Of a DNA stretch of 51,808 nucleotides, positions 25,096-33,761 are shown one piece after another. The DNA comes from an uncultured Bifidobacterium sp. (lineage in GTDB: Bacteria > Actinomycetota > Actinomycetes > Actinomycetales > Bifidobacteriaceae), in assembly GCA_937874315.1 (NCBI GenBank), contig CALNAE010000129.1, positions 1 to 51,808 on the forward strand, read 5' to 3'. The notes under the pieces were generated by a model. The model saw nothing but the letters and a program-made list of their open reading frames with translations, made no database searches and was not told the DNA's origin. Each line of letters starts with the position of its first letter. Positions within the stretch are counted from its first letter, which is position 1. Both the position numbers and the translations under genes were made by a program.

Positions 25096-26873
25096 CACTT
25101 CTCCAGAACGACCCCATCACCCAACTTGGATTTTCCGTCTACGAGAACAAGGGGGTCTTCGCTGTTCTTCTGGGGTCGGGCCTGTCGCGTTCCGCAGAGA
25201 TTCCCACCGGCTGGGAAATCACGTTGGACCTGGTGCGCCGCGTGGCGACTGCCCAAGGCGTCGAGGAACAGTCCGATTGGGCAAAGTGGTACCGGGAAAA
25301 GACCGGGCATGAGCCGAACTATTCCGCTCTGCTGGAGGAGATCGCCAGTTCACCCGACGAGCGGAGGGCGATACTGCATCGGTACATAGAGCCAGACGCG
25401 CAGGATCGCGAAGAAGGCCGGAAAATTCCAACCAAGGCGCATCACGCAATAGCGCAGTTGGTTCGTTCTGGTCACGTCCGGGTCATCGTCACGACCAACT
25501 TCGACCGGCTCATGGAGAATGCCCTTCGGGAGCAAGGAGTCGAGCCCACAGTGGTTTCCTCCGCAGACGTTTTGGCGGGTGCCGAGCCATTGACGCATAG
25601 TCGCTGTTACCTCCTCAAACTGCATGGTGACTACAAGGATGCCCGCATCCTAAACACTGATCAGGAACTGAGCGCTTATCCGGAAAGCTACGACAAACTG
25701 CTGGACCGCATCTTTGATGAGCATGGTCTGATCATCTGCGGCTGGTCTGGTGAATGGGATCATGCACTGCGGGCGGCCTTCCTTCGTGCACCGAACAGGC
25801 GCTATCCCGTGTATTGGGCAGCCCGGGGTGCGTTGGGCTCGGGGGCCAGCGAGCTGGCCATCCACCGAAGTGCCAAAACGATACCGATCTCAGGAGCGGA
25901 CGAATTTTTCCAAACACTGCAACAGCGAGTCGAAACGCTTGAGCAGAGCCAGCGCCAGAATCCACTGAGCGTCGAATTGTTGGTCAATAGCACGAAGCGC
26001 TACCTGGCGAAGCCGGAACACCGTATTCAACTGGACGAGTTGCTTTCGCAGGAGGCGGAGCGGTTGATGGCGCAGCTCGATGGGAGCCAATTCGCGCCCC
26101 ATGGCCAGTGGAATCAGGAAGATTTCCGATCGCGGGTACGGCGATACGAGGCGCTGGCAGAACCCCTGACGCGCATGGCTGGCGTGCTCGGCAGATGGGG
26201 GGATGGTTCCGAATTGACCACGATCCTCGACATCATCAGGGGGCTGTATCTGCAGGCCGAGAAAGTTGGAAACGGCCTAGTGGTTTGGCTCGGCTTGCGA
26301 TCCTATCCGGCTGTCTTGATATTCACCGCCTACGGCGTCGGTCTGACACGCTCTCTGCGATGGAAAACACTTCACGAGCTGCTGGTTGCACCTTGGCCTC
26401 GGGAACATCGCGACCCGAAACGAGTGGTTTCCGCGCTGTTCCTGGATGAGTGGAAAGGCGCGAGAAAAGAGGTCTGGAACGAGTTGGAGGGCCTCGACCG
26501 CCGAAAGACGCCTCTTAGCGATCATCTGCTCGAAGTGATGACGAACTGGCGGTCCAGCTTTGCAGGTGTATCGGCAGAGTTTGAGCTGGTGTTTGAACGA
26601 TTTGAATTGCTTGCTGCTCTTGCCTATCTGGAGGAGGACAGCGAAGCGAGTTTGGAACAAGCCCTGGCCAATACACCTCACGGCCTGTTCGCCCGCATGC
26701 CCGTAGGGCGCGTTGGGTGGCATGAATCGTCAGCCAATTCACTGATTCTGGAGCTTCAATCGGAAGCGACCATCACAGCTTTGCTGGACGCAGGCTTTGC
26801 GCGGAACAGCCGCCGCTTTTTGGAACTCTCCATCGAGAGTTTCAAGCGCTACATGGGCAGGATGTCGTGGTAG
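25092..26873 (+). CDS. SIR2-domain protein, candidate NAD-consuming phage-defence effector
   Basis: A 593-aa protein with an N-terminal SIR2-like (SIR2_2) domain in residues 15-300. NAD-binding GSG is at 28-30 (FAVLLGSGLSRSAEIPTGW), Asn136-x-Asp138 in VIVTTNFDRL, and the catalytic His178 in LLKLHGD. The C-terminal half (300-593) is mostly helical with no domain I recognise. Bacterial SIR2-like proteins of this type deplete NAD+ in several defence systems. Here no TIR, APAZ or HerA partner is adjacent, only the coupled Xre gene. The C-terminal half probably senses the trigger (inference). GC content is below the backbone. Confidence 0.83.
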   Translation: MTLLQNDPITQLGFSVYENKGVFAVLLGSGLSRSAEIPTGWEITLDLVRRVATAQGVEEQSDWAKWYREKTGHEPNYSALLEEIASSPDERRAILHRYIEPDAQDREEGRKIPTKAHHAIAQLVRSGHVRVIVTTNFDRLMENALREQGVEPTVVSSADVLAGAEPLTHSRCYLLKLHGDYKDARILNTDQELSAYPESYDKLLDRIFDEHGLIICGWSGEWDHALRAAFLRAPNRRYPVYWAARGALGSGASELAIHRSAKTIPISGADEFFQTLQQRVETLEQSQRQNPLSVELLVNSTKRYLAKPEHRIQLDELLSQEAERLMAQLDGSQFAPHGQWNQEDFRSRVRRYEALAEPLTRMAGVLGRWGDGSELTTILDIIRGLYLQAEKVGNGLVVWLGLRSYPAVLIFTAYGVGLTRSLRWKTLHELLVAPWPREHRDPKRVVSALFLDEWKGARKEVWNELEGLDRRKTPLSDHLLEVMTNWRSSFAGVSAEFELVFERFELLAALAYLEEDSEASLEQALANTPHGLFARMPVGRVGWHESSANSLILELQSEATITALLDAGFARNSRRFLELSIESFKRYMGRMSW

Positions 26874-26878
26874 CAGTC

Positions 26879-26900
26879 GCCCCGCCGCGACGGGCGGGGC
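26879..26900. terminator. Hairpin between convergent SIR2 and DUF736 genes
   Basis: Stem GCCCCGCC (26879-26886) / GGCGGGGC (26893-26900) with a six-base loop lies in the 37-base gap between the convergent stops. There is no T run on either side, so termination is plausible but not certain. Confidence 0.35.
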
Positions 26901-26910
26901 GCTGTGGCGG

Positions 26911-27225
26911 TCACGCCGCCTGGGGCTTGCTGCGCGACCAGATCAGGTCGTGCGTACCGTCCTCGTTCTCGATCAGGCGAGCATAGACCGTTGCAGGGAA
27001 CGAAGGATCGTCGAGAGTCACCGACAGGTAGTCGCGCCCGGCCTCGCTGGTCTTCTTCCACGCTGCGCCGATGTCGTGGCCGGCCGCCTGAAGGCGGAAG
27101 TCGGGTGCGTTCTCGTTGCCGCCCTTGTCGTTGGGAACCAGCTTGACCTTGACGTTGAGCGTCAGGGTGCGGAGCGTGCCGGTGAAGCCGTCTTTCTCTG
27201 CGGTGAAGGTGCCGATGTTGGCCAT
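26911..27225 (-). CDS. DUF736 family protein
   Basis: A 104-aa DUF736 protein: MANIGTFTAEKDGFTGTLRT, then APDFRLQAAGHDIGAAWKK and YLSVTLDDPSFPATVYARL, the full-length family pattern. It is widely found on ICEs and plasmids; function is unknown. The ATG at 27225 follows GGAGAAAACATC, a good ribosome site. The frame stays open a further 549 bases upstream, but that stretch has no start with comparable support. Confidence 0.88.
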   Translation of the reverse strand: MANIGTFTAEKDGFTGTLRTLTLNVKVKLVPNDKGGNENAPDFRLQAAGHDIGAAWKKTSEAGRDYLSVTLDDPSFPATVYARLIENEDGTHDLIWSRSKPQAA

Positions 27226-27924
27226 GATGTTTTCTCCTTTCGGGTTGAACAAGGTCGCGCCAGTGCGTCCTTGTTGTGAACCGGCCGGCGGGGGATGGGC
27301 GGACCGCACCGCGCAGCGGTCGCAACAACGTGGAGAACCTGGAAGCGCAAAGAATTTGTCCCGCGAGGAAGCCGCGCAGCGGCGGGGAAATTGTTTGCGC
27401 TGGAAGGTTGCGGCCATGAAGCCCAAGGCGCAGCCGCGCCCTCGCCAGGATTCACGACAAGCCAAGGACGCACGGGCCGCCTGTCCCGAATGGAGACGTG
27501 ACCGACTCGGCATCCCCGCATGACGGGTGCTCCGGCTTGCGCCCTGACGCGGGCAAGGCCAACACGCCAACGACAGACGAGAACGCCCCTTGCCGCAGCA
27601 TGCGGAAACCTGTTTGAGGTGCGGCGTGGAAGCTCCATAGGAGGGTGAGGCCGGGTGGCGTGTCGGTGAACCGTCCTTCGTGACGTACAGGCGGCGAACC
27701 ACCAGCATCGAAGACGGCATGCACATGCACAACCCAATCCAGAGAGTCACGGCAAGAGCCAGCGCGCCAACCATCGCCGTGACATGCGATTATTCAGGGT
27801 CTGCGTACTCTTGATACTCAGGGCGTCAAGTTTGACGCGCCAATGCCGCTTCTATACATCGAATTGAACGTCAGACCTCGCCCATCGCTGAAGAGATCCG
27901 AATGGCCATTGAGGAGAAGAAATA
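27226..27924. other. 699-base gene-poor leader with inverted repeats
   Basis: No convincing gene was found here. Near the DUF736 start is a stem AACAAGG (27248-27254) / CCTTGTT (27269-27275) in its 5' leader. Further up is a long imperfect inverted repeat, 27345-27364 against 27382-27400 (GCGCAAAG... against ...TTTGCGC), with a 17-base loop region. The right part, 27,781-27,924, should hold the helicase promoter and contains the palindrome listed separately. Open frames over 27,452-27,774 lack family features. Confidence 0.4.
27823..27838. promoter_or_regulatory. Perfect 7-bp arm palindrome upstream of the helicase gene
   Basis: GCGTCAA (27823-27829) and TTGACGC (27832-27838) form a perfect inverted repeat around GT, 87-102 bases before the helicase start. 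The right arm includes TTGACG, a possible -35 element, so a repressor here could block transcription. The binding protein is unknown. Confidence 0.4.
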
Positions 27925-30900
27925 TTGAAGGACCAAGAGAGCATCGTCCGCTATTGGCATGCCGTCGAGTTGCTGCAACCACAGTCGGCACCCAAGCTGA
28001 AAAAACGTAGCGGCCGATACGAGGCGTTCATCCACGACACGTCCATCCAGCGTCCCATTGTTCCGTGGGTAGCGGAAAGCGTCGTCAGCAAACAGGGGCT
28101 GCCCAAGAGGCGCGTATGGAGCCATACGCTTTTTGCCCATCTGTATGACAGCCGCCTCGTGGCCAACAAGCTCAACGAAGTCTATGGCGCCGATCAAGGC
28201 TATCGAGAGCCGCAGTTCCGTGAATCGGCGCTGTTTGCGGCAAAGTTCACTATGGAAGGTCGGCTGGTCGATGACAGCTTCGTGCTTTCCAGCGAAGCGT
28301 GGTTCCTGGGTCGGGTGCTGACCGGAAAGGACTGGACCCGAGGATTCGAGGACGATCAAAAGGCCATCGGCGACTACGCGAAGACGCTGCTCGAAGAACA
28401 GGTGTCCGGCAACGCTTTGCGCGAACTGACCCAATGGATTCTCCAGTTTCTGGGCGTAGATGACTTTTTTGGCGACATGGATCGCCATCGATTTCGCTTT
28501 CGCTCCCAGCCCGTGAATCCCGGCAAGCCCGAATCGGAAGACGATCCGCTCAACAGTTTCCTGCTCGATGATCTTGCCGATGTCGCCGACAACATCGGCA
28601 AGGGCGTGCGAAGTGAGCCGTTGGATCAGTATTTGCGCCGGCACGATCCCCAGCCACGTTTGCACGTGGACGATCACCGTGCATCGCTGCCGCTGATCGA
28701 CCGACTGATGCCGGATGCCTATGCCAATAGCTGCTGGCCTACAGAGCATCACCTGGGCCTCGTGCATTCCCAGCAACTGGCCGTCAATACGATTCTGTCC
28801 ACCCTAGCCAATGGACAGGGGTTACTAGGCGTCAATGGCCCACCTGGCACCGGAAAGACGACCCTCTTGCGCGATTTGATTGCCGCCATCATCACCAGTC
28901 GGGCCGACGTGCTTGCCACCTTGCGCCGAGCCTCCGACGGGTTCGTGAGCAACGGACGCGAAGCTGCCAACGACGGTGGCAAGCTGCAGGCTTGTTTCAA
29001 GCTAAACCCGGCGCTGTATGGCTTCGAGATCGTGGTTGCTTCGTCCAACAATGGTGCTGTGGAGAACGTCACGCTTGAATTGCCCCAGCGTGACAAGATC
29101 GACGAGAGCTGGCTGCCCGAAGCCGAGTATTTCGCTGAGTTAGGGGAACTGGTTGCCGGCAAGCCCGCTTGGGGGCTGATTTCGGGCCCATTGGGCAGCA
29201 AGACGCGACGCACCAAGTTCGTGGAGCGTTACTTCTATGGCCAGCGCCCCTCCGGCAGCGAAGGCAAGGCTGACTCGGCAGCCGAAGACGATACCGACCT
29301 CGAATCTGATGCGGACATCGACAACATCGTGGACGGCCTGTTCTCCGACACCTCCGCAGGGGCGGAGAGCGATGACGGCAGCGGCGATCAGGACGATGGG
29401 GTGCCACCCGAGACAGGGAAAGGACCAAAGGGTTTTCTGGGGTGGCTCGGCGCGAATGCCGAGGTCAACGCGACCCGTTCTTCGGAGGAACGTCAAGCCT
29501 TGTGGCAGCAAGCCGTCTCTGATTACGAAGCGGTCAAGGCGGAGGCGCGCAAGGCATGCTCCGATGCCAATCGCATCCGTGAGCTGATCCAGGCTATTTG
29601 GCAGGCTAGGAGGACGATTGCCGACAAGTCCAAAGCACTTCGCGCACTCGAACAGCAACTGACCGATGTGGTCAATCAGCTCTCGCGCTTGGATGCAGAG
29701 GAAAGCTGCCCCGCCAACATGGCACTCAAGCAGTGCCTGGACGCACTTGCCCAACACCAAACCCGCAAGCCGGGTTTCTTGGCGAACTTGTTCAGCCTGT
29801 GGAGAACTCAGCGCGACTGGAATACAACGCAGACATTGCTGGAAGGCCAGCGTGATCTGGCTAAGGCTGAGTTCGCCAGAATCGCCCGCCTGACCAAGCA
29901 ACTCGACGTATCGAGGGGGAGCTTGGAAAAGCAGATCGACGATGCGCACCGCGCGCTTCAGCGATCAAAGGACAAAGAGCAAGCCTTGACGCGCGACGCC
30001 ACCGGACTGGCAAGTACCTGCCGGGCCGATCACCTGCTCGCGTGGTTACAAGGTGGTGTCATCGGTCATGGCAATGCCATTGAGTTGGCTGAGCCATGGC
30101 GTATCGAAGGTTGGCGGCAAGCACGTGCGCGCGTGTTCGTCCAAGCATTAAAGCTCCATCAGACGTTCTTCGAGTTGGAGGCATCCCGGATGCGTTCCAA
30201 CTTGTATTTCATCAACGGCCTGTTGACAGACTCGCGCTACCAGGGGCTTTCACGGGATGCCATTCGCTCGGCGTGGGCTTCGCTGTTCATGGTCGTGCCG
30301 GTACTGAGCAGCACCTTCGCATCGTTCGCCCGTTCATTTGGATCTTTGGGCGCCAGTGAGATCGGCTGGTTGTTAGTGGACGAGGCCGGCCAAGCTCCGC
30401 CCCAGGCGGCGGTGGGGGCACTGTGGCGGTCCCGCCGTGCGTTGCTGGTGGGAGACCCCCTGCAACTCAAGCCCATTGTCACCGTATCCGATGCGGTGCT
30501 GGAACACATGCGCACACGCTACCGTGTCGAGCCACATTGGCTCCCCAATCATCAGTCCGCTCAGACGCTGGCCGACGAAGCCACCGCGTGGGGGCGCATG
30601 GCGGGACCGGCCGACAGCAAGACCTGGGTGGGACTGCCGCTGGTCGTGCACCGTCGCTGTGACAAGCCCATGCACGAGTTGGCCAACCGCATCGCCTATG
30701 ACGGAGCGATGGTGTATGGAACGATGGCACCGCGCGCGGACAAGGAAACGCGGGCCAGTCTGGCGACGGGTTGGATACAAGCCAGCGGTCCATCCGAAGG
30801 AAACTGGGTGCCCGCCGAAGGCCAGGCGCTACGCGAGTTGCTCGCGCTGTTGCATGAGGATGGTGTTACCGCCAAGGACATTTCGGTCATCACGCCCTTC

Positions 30901-31212
30901 AAGGCGGTCCAGCAAAACCTCAAGCGCATGCTTCGCAGCAAGATGGTGTCCGGCACGATCCACACCATGCAAGGCAAGGAAGCGCCGGTCGTCATCATGG
31001 TGCTGGGCGGCAATACGGAGGGATCAGGTGCTCGCAACTGGGCGGTATCGGAGCCCAACCTCTTGAACGTCGCGGCGACGCGCGCCAAACGGCGCTTCTA
31101 CGTGATCGGCGACAGAAACGACTGGAAGCACCGCGCCTTGTTCTGCGACGTCATGGATCTGCTACCGCCTCAGAAAATCCCGGCACGCGAACAAGTTCCG
31201 CTACCCCAATAG
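27925..31212 (+). CDS. Large superfamily 1 (Upf1/DNA2-like) helicase with coiled-coil insertion
   Basis: A 1,095-aa helicase. Walker A GPPGTGKTT is near residue 304, motif II VDEAGQAPP near 817, motif III VGDPLQLKP near 842, motif V/VI TIHTMQGKEAPVV near 1,011 and NVAATRAKRRFYVIGD near 1,047. These identify an SF1B AAA_11/AAA_12-type enzyme. An acidic, Ser/Asp-rich linker (about 440-500) and a long coiled coil (about 530-710) split the RecA-like cores. The N-terminal 300 residues match nothing I recognise. It starts with TTG 27925 after GAGGAGAAG. Large helicases of this kind recur in defence islands; the target is unknown. A double-hairpin terminator follows. Confidence 0.82.
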   Translation: MKDQESIVRYWHAVELLQPQSAPKLKKRSGRYEAFIHDTSIQRPIVPWVAESVVSKQGLPKRRVWSHTLFAHLYDSRLVANKLNEVYGADQGYREPQFRESALFAAKFTMEGRLVDDSFVLSSEAWFLGRVLTGKDWTRGFEDDQKAIGDYAKTLLEEQVSGNALRELTQWILQFLGVDDFFGDMDRHRFRFRSQPVNPGKPESEDDPLNSFLLDDLADVADNIGKGVRSEPLDQYLRRHDPQPRLHVDDHRASLPLIDRLMPDAYANSCWPTEHHLGLVHSQQLAVNTILSTLANGQGLLGVNGPPGTGKTTLLRDLIAAIITSRADVLATLRRASDGFVSNGREAANDGGKLQACFKLNPALYGFEIVVASSNNGAVENVTLELPQRDKIDESWLPEAEYFAELGELVAGKPAWGLISGPLGSKTRRTKFVERYFYGQRPSGSEGKADSAAEDDTDLESDADIDNIVDGLFSDTSAGAESDDGSGDQDDGVPPETGKGPKGFLGWLGANAEVNATRSSEERQALWQQAVSDYEAVKAEARKACSDANRIRELIQAIWQARRTIADKSKALRALEQQLTDVVNQLSRLDAEESCPANMALKQCLDALAQHQTRKPGFLANLFSLWRTQRDWNTTQTLLEGQRDLAKAEFARIARLTKQLDVSRGSLEKQIDDAHRALQRSKDKEQALTRDATGLASTCRADHLLAWLQGGVIGHGNAIELAEPWRIEGWRQARARVFVQALKLHQTFFELEASRMRSNLYFINGLLTDSRYQGLSRDAIRSAWASLFMVVPVLSSTFASFARSFGSLGASEIGWLLVDEAGQAPPQAAVGALWRSRRALLVGDPLQLKPIVTVSDAVLEHMRTRYRVEPHWLPNHQSAQTLADEATAWGRMAGPADSKTWVGLPLVVHRRCDKPMHELANRIAYDGAMVYGTMAPRADKETRASLATGWIQASGPSEGNWVPAEGQALRELLALLHEDGVTAKDISVITPFKAVQQNLKRMLRSKMVSGTIHTMQGKEAPVVIMVLGGNTEGSGARNWAVSEPNLLNVAATRAKRRFYVIGDRNDWKHRALFCDVMDLLPPQKIPAREQVPLPQ

Positions 31213-31252
31213 CCTCAACCTGGAATGAGTGGTGCTTGGTGTTGCTCGTTGA

Positions 31253-31327
31253 ATCCGGGCGCAGCCAACGGGCAGCGCCCGGATGTCTTTGGACGGCCCC
31301 GGCGCCACCGCGCCGGGGCCGATTTTT
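31253..31327 (+). terminator. Tandem hairpin terminator after the helicase gene
   Basis: Two stems lie 41 bases after the helicase stop: ATCCGGGCGC / GCGCCCGGAT (31253-31262 / 31275-31284) and the perfect GGCCCCGGCGC / GCGCCGGGGCC (31295-31305 / 31310-31320). The second is followed by GATTTTTC on the + strand, a standard intrinsic terminator. Confidence 0.75.
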
Positions 31328-31565
31328 CAGCGCGAATCACGATCTTCATCACGCTTACTCTTTCGTTTCGATAATCCACCATACGGCACGCGACAAGGCA
31401 TGGCCGTGATGAGGTGAAGTTCCGTCTGGTCAGCAATCGCCGTCCAGCCGGCAGGCAGACGGTAACTGCGCACGTCGCCCTCGCCGTGCCAGCGGCGGGC
31501 GTGTACCGTGCCGGAGGCAAGCCCGCTGCCATGCGCAGGCGGGTGGTCGGATTCTGGTTGTTCAT
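31327..31565 (-). pseudogene. Small hypothetical gene downstream of ParB, apparently frameshifted near its start
   Basis: Reading leftward, one frame from about 31,560 to the stop at 31327 encodes a well-composed peptide (GTVHARRWHGEGDV, YRLPAGWTAIADQTELHLIT, MPCRVPYGG). That frame has no usable start codon. The ATG at 31565 (overlapping the preceding mini-gene by ATGA) is in a different frame, whose product has poor composition. A one-base indel near the start, or a frameshift event, would join them. I treat it as a probable frameshifted gene. Function unknown; a sequencing error is possible. Confidence 0.45.
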
Positions 31566-31633
31566 GGGAAAAGCTCCAGGGCTGCCGAAGCGCCCCGACA
31601 GCAGTCGGGGCGCTCGGCGATGGTGAAGGTCAT
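31562..31633 (-). CDS. 23-aa mini-gene coupled to ParB, with internal hairpin
   Basis: A short frame starts at ATG 31633 (overlapping the parB stop by ATGA) and ends at 31562, where its stop overlaps an ATG at 31565. It encodes MTFTIAERPDCCRGASAALE plus LFP. Its middle is a perfect 11-bp stem AGCGCCCCGAC (31589-31599) / GTCGGGGCGCT (31604-31614). The double ATGA coupling argues for translation. The hairpin suggests a regulatory or attenuating role. No family is recognised. Confidence 0.4.
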   Translation of the reverse strand: MTFTIAERPDCCRGASAALELFP

Positions 31634-33681
31634 GCGGCCAGCGCCTGCACCTCGTCGTGGACTTCGATGGTTTTCGGCTCGTCATTGGCCGTGGCCTGCA
31701 GGGCATCCTGCGCTGTGGTGGCGTCCATATCCTCGGCCTGGAACACGGCGGGCATCCAGCCGGTGCCATCGGCCAGCCGTTCGGCTTCGCTGGCAATGTC
31801 GGCCTTCTTCAACTTCGACAGGCGGGTGACATGCTCCGGGGCGTACTGGCCCACAGCTTCCAGAATCGCCGCCTTCGGTACGTGCCGGAAATAACCCTCG
31901 GCGGTCGGTTTCCACCATGCGGCCATCTCCAGCCCCACAGCCTGCGCCAGTTCCGTGCCGGGCTGGCGCTGCACTGCACGCGGCGTCACCGCGTCCACCA
32001 TGGCCGCGACGCACACGGCCAGCAGCCGCACCAGCTCGTCCTGCGACTTCGCCAGTAGCGCGGTGAACAATTCGGCGCCGTCCTGTGGCAACGCTTCGCC
32101 TGCGACCTGCTGCAACGTGCGCAGCGCCACGGCGGCGGGCGATTCCGGCCAATCCGGGGCCACGCCTTCCAGCCGGTCCTGCACGGTCAGGCGCACGCCG
32201 AGCGGCAAGCCGTCGCCGTAGGCGTCAGGTTGCAAGACGGTCTGCACCATGCCATGCACCAGCGCGGCCAGCGCCACCTGCGGATGCCGCGCGACTTCGA
32301 TTTGCAGGGCGGCGGTGCGGTGGGCGCTCAACCGCTGGGCCAGCCGGTCGGACATGGCGGCGGTCCGGGTTTGCTCGGCGTCGTCTCCTTCGTCATCGTT
32401 CCCGGCGTCGCCTTCCACGGTGCCGAAGCCCTGCCGCAGGCGTTGCAGTGTGCGCAACGCCTTGGCCTCCGCCTCGCGCAGCAGGCCGCGATGAATGACG
32501 GCTTCGCCTTCACGGTCGAGCGTGACGATGGCACCGGCCACGGCGCGCACGTCCGGGGCGTAGCTTTGCAAGGAGTCCTCCGCGGCTTGCAGTTCCTCGG
32601 CCACCTGTTCGCGGCGCGATTCCAGCGCCCCGGCCTTGCCCTCGTCCTCGGCGTCGTAGGCATCTTCCAGTTCGGCGTCGATTTTTTCGAGGCGGGTTTG
32701 CAGCGAAGCGATGCGGCGGGCTTCGCGGGCGTTCGGTTCGCGGCGCTGGCGCGGCGCGTTCTGGAACGCCTGCCGGTCGGCGTGGCTGATGTGCGGCGTG
32801 GCATCCACCCACGCCCAACCCTCGGCGTGCACGTCCTCGGCCAGCGCGTCCAGCTTGTCGCGCACCAGCGTTTCCAGCAGCGCAGCGTCGGTCAGATACG
32901 TTCCTGCATCGCCTTCGGCGAACAGGTCGCGCCGGATGCCGCCGCCTGCCGCCGTGTAGGCGTCCAGCCCGACGAAACGCACCAGCGGATGAGTGGCATT
33001 GATTTCGCGCTCGGTCAGGCGCTCCCGCAGCGCGGACGGGCCGCGCTGCCACGTCGGCGCGCCGTAAAAGGCGGCTTCCTGCGCGGCGTGGTCGTCGGTG
33101 ACGGCCAAGGCCATCAACTGTTCCAGCGTCACGGCCTCGGCGCGGTAGTCGGCCAACAGGCGCGGCGACACGTTCGCCAGCTTCAAGCGGCGCTGCACCA
33201 CCAGCGGGGACACGCCGAAGTCGCCGGCAATGTCTTCCACCGGGCGGCCTTCCTTGACCAGTGCGGCGAAGGCGACGAACTGGTCGGCGGGGTGCATGTT
33301 CTCGCGCTGCACGTTCTCGGCAAGGCTGACGGTTCGCGCCGAAGCGTCGGCCACCAGCAGGCACGGCACCTCAACGTCTGCGGGGATGCGCTTCTTCTTC
33401 GCCAGCAGCTTCAAGGCGGTCAGGCGGCGGTCGCCGGCGACGACCTCGTACTGCTCGCCATCGTTGGCGGCAATCACGATGAGGTTTTGCAGCAGGCCGA
33501 CGCGGGAAATGCTCGCGGCCAGCTCGGGGATGGACATGCGCGGGGTCGTGCGCACGTTGCGCTTGGAGCGGCGCGACAGCAACCGCGACAGCGGAACCAG
33601 AATCAGGTTCTTGGTCGGGTCGGCGGCTTCCAGTGCGGGGGCTTGGATGGTGCGGGCTTCGGTTTGGGTGATGGCGTTCAT
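31630..33681 (-). CDS. ParB/Spo0J-family protein with long C-terminal extension
   Basis: A 683-aa protein. The ParB N-terminal nuclease-like domain spans about residues 25-120 (LVPLSRLLSRRSKRNVR, IPELAASISRVGLLQNLIV, YEVVAGDRRLTALKLL, SLAENVQRENMHPADQFVAF), followed by the HTH (IAGDFGVSPLVVQRRLKLANVSP). The remaining ~480 residues include a helical, acidic coiled coil (REARRIASLQTRLEKIDAELED) and a conserved C-terminal module. True ParB is about 300 aa, so this belongs to the long ICE/plasmid group. It probably binds DNA and may use CTP. It is far from parA here, so partition is not assured. It heads a leftward cluster after DUF932. Confidence 0.85.
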   Translation of the reverse strand: MNAITQTEARTIQAPALEAADPTKNLILVPLSRLLSRRSKRNVRTTPRMSIPELAASISRVGLLQNLIVIAANDGEQYEVVAGDRRLTALKLLAKKKRIPADVEVPCLLVADASARTVSLAENVQRENMHPADQFVAFAALVKEGRPVEDIAGDFGVSPLVVQRRLKLANVSPRLLADYRAEAVTLEQLMALAVTDDHAAQEAAFYGAPTWQRGPSALRERLTEREINATHPLVRFVGLDAYTAAGGGIRRDLFAEGDAGTYLTDAALLETLVRDKLDALAEDVHAEGWAWVDATPHISHADRQAFQNAPRQRREPNAREARRIASLQTRLEKIDAELEDAYDAEDEGKAGALESRREQVAEELQAAEDSLQSYAPDVRAVAGAIVTLDREGEAVIHRGLLREAEAKALRTLQRLRQGFGTVEGDAGNDDEGDDAEQTRTAAMSDRLAQRLSAHRTAALQIEVARHPQVALAALVHGMVQTVLQPDAYGDGLPLGVRLTVQDRLEGVAPDWPESPAAVALRTLQQVAGEALPQDGAELFTALLAKSQDELVRLLAVCVAAMVDAVTPRAVQRQPGTELAQAVGLEMAAWWKPTAEGYFRHVPKAAILEAVGQYAPEHVTRLSKLKKADIASEAERLADGTGWMPAVFQAEDMDATTAQDALQATANDEPKTIEVHDEVQALAA

Positions 33682-33761
33682 GGTGATAACTCCTTGTGGT
33701 TAGGGAATGCAGCAGCGAAGGAAGTGGCAAGGGCTGCTGCCTGCCCCTGCCGCGTGGGGAT

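Noticed and set aside
27452..27730. 92-codon leftward frame upstream of DUF736
   Set aside because: No ribosome site, no motif, and competing frames of similar quality.
26911..27774. Extension of DUF736 by 183 residues with a hydrophobic start
   Set aside because: The frame is open, but the family start at 27225 has a good ribosome site, and the upstream part has no recognisable domain.
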